Assembly (NCBI GenBank): GCA_016780385.1
Contig: JADHLY010000018.1
Coordinates: 1-37,324, forward strand
Direction of reading: 5' to 3'
Length of the DNA: 37,324 bases
Source of the DNA: Flavobacteriales bacterium
GTDB taxonomy: Bacteria > Bacteroidota > Bacteroidia > Flavobacteriales_D > Sanyastnellaceae
How positions within the stretch are numbered: position 1 is the stretch's first letter; each line of letters opens with the position of its first letter. The position numbers were made by a program, and so were the translations under genes. Positions 32,387 to 37,324 of this stretch are shown one piece after another. The notes under the pieces are model-generated. The model was given only the letters and a program-made list of their open reading frames with translations. It was not told the DNA's origin and did not search any database.

Positions 32387-34683
32387 TATCCGATCACTTC
32401 GAGTTTGGCAAACTTCAACAACAGCTGCTTCTGGCCTGCGGAGGGAAAGAACACCGTCGCTTTGACATTGGGAGGTTCGCCTTCCAGCTTGAGGACCTTG
32501 CCCTTGCCGAACCGGGCGTGTTTCACGGCAGTACCCGCTTGGATGTCGCCTGCAGATGAAGCTACCGGCGAAGCGCCGCCACCTGTCACAGGGGTGGCAG
32601 CGACCTTCTTCATGCCAGGCCTTGGCGGTGCACTCGAGGGCTTGCCGCCAGAGGGCATGGGTTTATAGAAGGAAGTTCTGGCCGCATTGAAATTGAAGGG
32701 CTCCGACCTGCGGGCATCCACAACGGGCAGGTTGAGGTAGCGCTCGTCTACCTCTTCGATAAATCGGGAAGGCTCATTCTGCTGGAGTTGACCCCAACGA
32801 TAGCGTGTGATGGCATAACTCAGGGTGGCCTTTTTCTCGGCGCGGGTCAGCGCCACGTAGAACAGGCGGCGCTCCTCTTCCAGCTCCTCACGGGTATTGA
32901 GGGCCATCTGACTGGGGAAGAGGTTTTCCTCCAAGCCCACGATATAGACATAGGGGTACTCCAGTCCTTTGGCGGCGTGGATGGTCATCAGCGACACCTT
33001 GTTGTCGTCCCCATCGTCTTGGTCGGCATCGGTGAGCAGGGCCACATCCACGAGGAAGTCGGCCATGGTGTTGACCGCGTCGGGTTCGACCGGATCCACC
33101 TGATCAGAGAACTCTTTCATACCGGCCAAGAGCTCCTCCACGTTTTCATAACGCGCCACGCCTTCGGGGGTTTTGTCCTTATGCAGCTCGCGCAGCAGCC
33201 CGGTGTGCTGGGCAATGTGGTGGCCCAGGTCGAAGGCCGAAGCTGTCTCCAATTTGGTGGCGAACCCCTCGATCATGGTGGCAAAGTCTTGCAGTTTGCT
33301 CCAAACGGCACCTTTCAAGTCTTCGGGTTTGCGCAGGGGGTCGCGCAGTACCTCCCACAATGCGCACTCGTGGTGGGCGGCGGCTACGGTGAGCCGGTCC
33401 ATGGTGGTCTTGCCAATCCCGCGGGCCGGGTAGTTGACTACGCGCTTGAATCCTTCGTCGTCAGTGGGGTTGGCCACCAGTCTGAAGTAGGCGATGAGGT
33501 CCTTGATTTCCTTGCGTTGGTAGAAGCTCAGTCCACCATAGATGCGGTACGGCACATTGCGCTTGCGGAGTTGTTCCTCGAAGGCACGGCTCTGGGCATT
33601 GGTGCGATAGAGGATGGCAAAGTCCTTGTGCTCTGCCTGCTCACGGGATCGGGTGGTCATGATGGCGTCAGCCACAAAGCCGCCCTCATCATTGTCGCTC
33701 AGAGCCCGATGCACATCGATTTTGTCACCGTCGTCATTGCCGGTCCATACATCCTTTCGGATTTGGTCTTGGTTTTTGGCGATAACGGTATTGGCGGCTT
33801 CGACGATGGTCTTGGTACTCCGGTAGTTCTGCTCCAGTTTGTAGACGACACAATCGGGGTAGTCCCGTTGGAAGTTGAGGATGTTCTGGATGTTGGCCCC
33901 GCGAAAGCTGTAGATGCTCTGCGCATCATCGCCCACCACACAGACGTTCTCCCGTGCGGCGCCCAACTGCCGGATGATCATGTATTGTGCGAAGTTGGTG
34001 TCCTGGTACTCGTCGACCAGGATGAAGGCAAATTTCTGCTGGTACTTGTGCAAGAGGTCAGGGAAGTCCCGCAGCATAATGTTGGTCTTGAAGAGCAAAT
34101 CGTCAAAGTCCATCGCGCCGGAGCGCTGCAGCCGGGCATTATAACGGGCATAGATTTCGGCAATGCGCGGCCGGCCGGATTGGTTGTCCTCTCCCATCAC
34201 ATCCGGATTCTGCGCGTAATCCACAGGGCTGATGAGGTTGTTTTTGGCTCCGGAAATCCTGCCGTGGATGGCATTGGGCTTGTACACTTTGTCGTCGAGC
34301 CCGAGGCCTTTGATCACATCTTTAATGACACTGCGGCTGTCTTGGGTATCGTAGATGGTGAAGTTGGAGGGGTAATTGATCCTGTCACTTTCGATCCGCA
34401 GGATGCGCGCAAAGACGGAGTGAAAAGTGCCCATCCAGATATTGCGGGCTTCAGCGTCACCCACAATTCGGCCTATCCTTTCCTTCATCTCGCGCGCCGC
34501 CTTGTTGGTGAAGGTCAGCGAGAGAATGGAAAAAGCATCGACGCCCTGGTCAATGAGGTGGGCAATTCTGTGGGTCAAAACACGCGTTTTCCCAGAACCT
34601 GCTCCCGCGACCACCATCATGGGCCCTTCCACATGTCCTGCAGCGGCCCTTTGCGCCTCGTTCAAACCGTGCAACATCTCCAT
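32386..34683 (-). CDS. UvrD/PcrA-type ATP-dependent DNA helicase
   Basis: 765 aa from ATG 34683; a longer reading from 34731 is not supported because the Q-motif region (LHGLNEAQRAA) follows directly. A 3'-5' superfamily 1 helicase in repair and replication. Visible motifs: Walker A AGAGSGKT (26-33), motif Ia LTFTNKAAREMKERI, motif II VDEYQDTN, motif III GDDAQSIYSFRGA, motif IV EQNYRS, motif V MTIHAAKGLEYPYVYIVGLE and motif VI YVALTRAEKKATLSYA. The C-terminal segment ends HARFGKGKVLKLEGE and LLLKFAKLEVIG, the family tail that contacts RNA polymerase in PcrA. First gene of a four-gene minus operon. A perfect -7 box lies 4 nt before the ATG. Confidence 0.95.
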   Translation of the reverse strand: MEMLHGLNEAQRAAAGHVEGPMMVVAGAGSGKTRVLTHRIAHLIDQGVDAFSILSLTFTNKAAREMKERIGRIVGDAEARNIWMGTFHSVFARILRIESDRINYPSNFTIYDTQDSRSVIKDVIKGLGLDDKVYKPNAIHGRISGAKNNLISPVDYAQNPDVMGEDNQSGRPRIAEIYARYNARLQRSGAMDFDDLLFKTNIMLRDFPDLLHKYQQKFAFILVDEYQDTNFAQYMIIRQLGAARENVCVVGDDAQSIYSFRGANIQNILNFQRDYPDCVVYKLEQNYRSTKTIVEAANTVIAKNQDQIRKDVWTGNDDGDKIDVHRALSDNDEGGFVADAIMTTRSREQAEHKDFAILYRTNAQSRAFEEQLRKRNVPYRIYGGLSFYQRKEIKDLIAYFRLVANPTDDEGFKRVVNYPARGIGKTTMDRLTVAAAHHECALWEVLRDPLRKPEDLKGAVWSKLQDFATMIEGFATKLETASAFDLGHHIAQHTGLLRELHKDKTPEGVARYENVEELLAGMKEFSDQVDPVEPDAVNTMADFLVDVALLTDADQDDGDDNKVSLMTIHAAKGLEYPYVYIVGLEENLFPSQMALNTREELEEERRLFYVALTRAEKKATLSYAITRYRWGQLQQNEPSRFIEEVDERYLNLPVVDARRSEPFNFNAARTSFYKPMPSGGKPSSAPPRPGMKKVAATPVTGGGASPVASSAGDIQAGTAVKHARFGKGKVLKLEGEPPNVKATVFFPSAGQKQLLLKFAKLEVIG

Positions 34684-34687
34684 TTTC

Positions 34688-34695
34688 CAAATGTA
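34688..34695 (-). promoter_or_regulatory. -7 box of the helicase operon
   Basis: The minus strand reads TACATTTG, a perfect TAnnTTTG, ending 4 nt before ATG 34683. No TTG lies at 17-20 nt upstream (the nearest is 14 nt). Use would give a leaderless mRNA, or a short leader if the second ATG (34677) is the start. Confidence 0.45.
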
Positions 34696-34764
34696 GCGGG
34701 ATTGGCTTCCAACGCATTGCCGCTCATGCACCCCAAGAAGTGAAATGAACTACACAATTGTATG

Positions 34765-34794
34765 TTGGAATTCCCGGCATTTCCCGTAGTTTTG
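34765..34794 (+). promoter_or_regulatory. Promoter of the rpsL-rpsG-fusA operon
   Basis: TTG at 34765-34767, a 19-nt spacer and TAGTTTTG at 34787-34794: a perfect Bacteroidota consensus, same spacing as the tRNA-Gly promoter. The expected leader is about 70 nt before the rpsL ATG at 34866. Confidence 0.82.
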
Positions 34795-34865
34795 CACCCC
34801 CGTTGAAAAATGGGGCAGTGGGCTATTTGTCCCTGAATGATTGAAAACGACGCCATTAACAAGCA

Positions 34866-35240
34866 ATGCCGACGATCCAACAGTTGATCCGCAAAGGCCG
34901 TACGGACAAGGTTTACACCTCAAAGTCCGCTGCGCTCGACTCATGTCCTCAAAGAAGGGGCGTGTGCGTCAGGGTATATACGACCACTCCAAAGAAGCCG
35001 AACTCCGCCATGCGGAAGGTTGCGCGTGTGCGCCTGACCAACGGAAATGAAGTCAATGCCTACATCGGAGGAGAGGGCCATAACCTGCAGGAGCACAGCA
35101 TCGTTTTGGTGCGCGGTGGTCGTGTAAAGGATTTGCCGGGTGTCCGCTACCACATTGTACGTGGTGCATTGGACACCGCCGGTGTTGAAGGACGCAACCA
35201 GCGTCGTTCTAAGTACGGAACCAAGCGACCTAAGAAGTAA
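34866..35240 (+). CDS. rpsL: 30S ribosomal protein S12
   Basis: 124 aa. The decoding-centre protein; [13 protein letters not shown] and [14 protein letters not shown], the two loops where streptomycin-resistance changes occur, are wild-type. [11 protein letters not shown] closes the protein as expected. First gene of the str operon, 5 nt before rpsG, with a strong promoter upstream. Confidence 0.99.
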   Translation: MPTIQQLIRKGRTDKVYTSKSAALDSCPQRRGVCVRVYTTTPKKPNSAMRKVARVRLTNGNEVNAYIGGEGHNLQEHSIVLVRGGRVKDLPGVRYHIVRGALDTAGVEGRNQRRSKYGTKRPKK

Positions 35241-35245
35241 ACGTC

Positions 35246-35713
35246 ATGCGCCGTAGACAAGCAAAAAAGCATCCGCTCATCCCGGATCCACGGTTTAACG
35301 ATACCGACGTCACGTACTTCGTGAACAACCTCATGCTCCAGGGCAAGAAGAGCACTGCCTTTGACATTTTCTATACCGCCATCGACAAGGTGACGGAGAG
35401 AACAGGAGAAGACGGACTCGAGCAGTGGAAGCAAGCGGTGGATGCTGTGACCCCAAATGTGGAAGTGCGCAGCCGCCGTGTTGGTGGAGCTACGTTCCAG
35501 ATTCCACATCCAATCCGCGACAGCCGCAAGCGCAGCATGGCGGTCAAGTGGATCATCAGCTACGCACGCCTCCGCAATGAGAAGACCATGGCGGACCGTC
35601 TGGCCGCTGAAATCATTGCCGCCAACAAAGGCGAGGGTGCCACCTTCAAAAAGAAGGAAGACACCCACCGGATGGCTGAAGCGAACAAAGCGTTCTCCCA
35701 CTTCCGTTTCTGA
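35246..35713 (+). CDS. rpsG: 30S ribosomal protein S7
   Basis: 155 aa. It initiates assembly of the 30S head and binds the 3' domain of 16S rRNA. The start MRRRQAKK and the segments [35 protein letters not shown] and [15 protein letters not shown] are characteristic. Second gene of the str operon; fusA follows after 35 nt. Confidence 0.99.
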   Translation: MRRRQAKKHPLIPDPRFNDTDVTYFVNNLMLQGKKSTAFDIFYTAIDKVTERTGEDGLEQWKQAVDAVTPNVEVRSRRVGGATFQIPHPIRDSRKRSMAVKWIISYARLRNEKTMADRLAAEIIAANKGEGATFKKKEDTHRMAEANKAFSHFRF

Positions 35714-35748
35714 CCAAGACTTTATCCACCCACACCACCTCCGAAATC

Positions 35749-37324
<1,576 letters not shown>

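Noticed and set aside
32788-34743. A 651-codon open frame on the plus strand opposite the helicase gene
   Set aside because: The minus strand encodes a helicase with all SF1 motifs; the plus-strand translation has no recognisable domain and arises from GC-rich codon use.
34866-35240. Streptomycin-resistance changes in S12
   Set aside because: Both loops (PKKPNSA and [12 protein letters not shown]) are wild-type.
35246-35713. Possible second copy or mobile element context for the ribosomal genes
   Set aside because: rpsL-rpsG-fusA is the normal str operon order with a consensus promoter and no flanking repeats.

Overview
The window reads as one contiguous piece of a GC-rich genome from the Bacteroidota, most likely Flavobacteriales or a close relative. 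Three things support this. Secreted proteins carry type IX secretion (T9SS)-style C-termini and cysteine-rich 'GCTDP..CNY..DA..DDGSC' repeats. The best promoters have the Bacteroidota form (TTG, 19-20 nt, TAnnTTTG). Several genes are phylum-typical: DUF4290, DUF5684, a DnaJ with a reduced zinc region, a MurA with Asp at the usual Cys position, and RprX/RprY-like two-component proteins. I see no insertion sequence, prophage, integrase, CRISPR array or plasmid gene. Genes are packed tightly with many 1-11 nt overlaps, and no gene-free stretch reaches 300 bases. The longest gap is about 150 bp (4343-4491) and holds a tRNA promoter.

Layout. 1-4342 (-): the first ~1447 codons of a giant secreted M43-type metalloprotease with repeated cysteine-rich modules; its 3' end is outside the window. 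4492-4564: tRNA-Gly(GCC), with a terminator shared with the converging waaA. 7235-4617 (-): two outer-membrane beta-barrel-like proteins followed by waaA (Kdo transferase). 7239-9263 (+): a secreted arylsulfotransferase-like protein with a dockerin-like tail. 11258-9272 (-): histidine kinase and response regulator. 11342-14284 (+): a secreted protein of unknown function, a DUF4290 protein and murA; then a TlpA-like thioredoxin (14327-14866). 14982-21162 (+): grpE, dnaJ, an ABC-2 exporter pair, a Ppx/GppA phosphatase and a sigma54-activator-like response regulator without a DNA-binding domain. 21245-21646 (+): DUF5684 membrane protein. 24298-21677 (-): alaS. 24425-25774 (+): M23 peptidase and MerR-type regulator. 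26756-25779 (-): hldD. 26786-28611 (+): a QueD/PTPS-family enzyme, folE and a Bax-inhibitor-1-like protein. 30503-28683 (-): a secreted arginine-deiminase-family enzyme with a T9SS-like tail. 34683-30603 (-): pcrA/uvrD, a lipoprotein, an esterase and a TonB-C-terminal-domain lipoprotein. 34866-37324 (+): rpsL, rpsG and fusA (fusA runs off the end).

Working together: waaA and hldD serve the LPS inner core; murA and the M23 peptidase serve peptidoglycan; grpE-dnaJ head a likely stress/envelope operon; rpsL-rpsG-fusA is the classic str operon; the QueD-like enzyme and FolE are consecutive pterin enzymes. The three most notable items are a secreted deiminase that keeps the arginine pair characteristic of Porphyromonas PPAD, a sigma54-type AAA+ regulator with an altered GAFTGA loop and no helix-turn-helix, and a recurring -7-like promoter box placed 4-5 nt before start codons, hinting at leaderless mRNAs. 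All calls come from reading the sequence; no database search was run.
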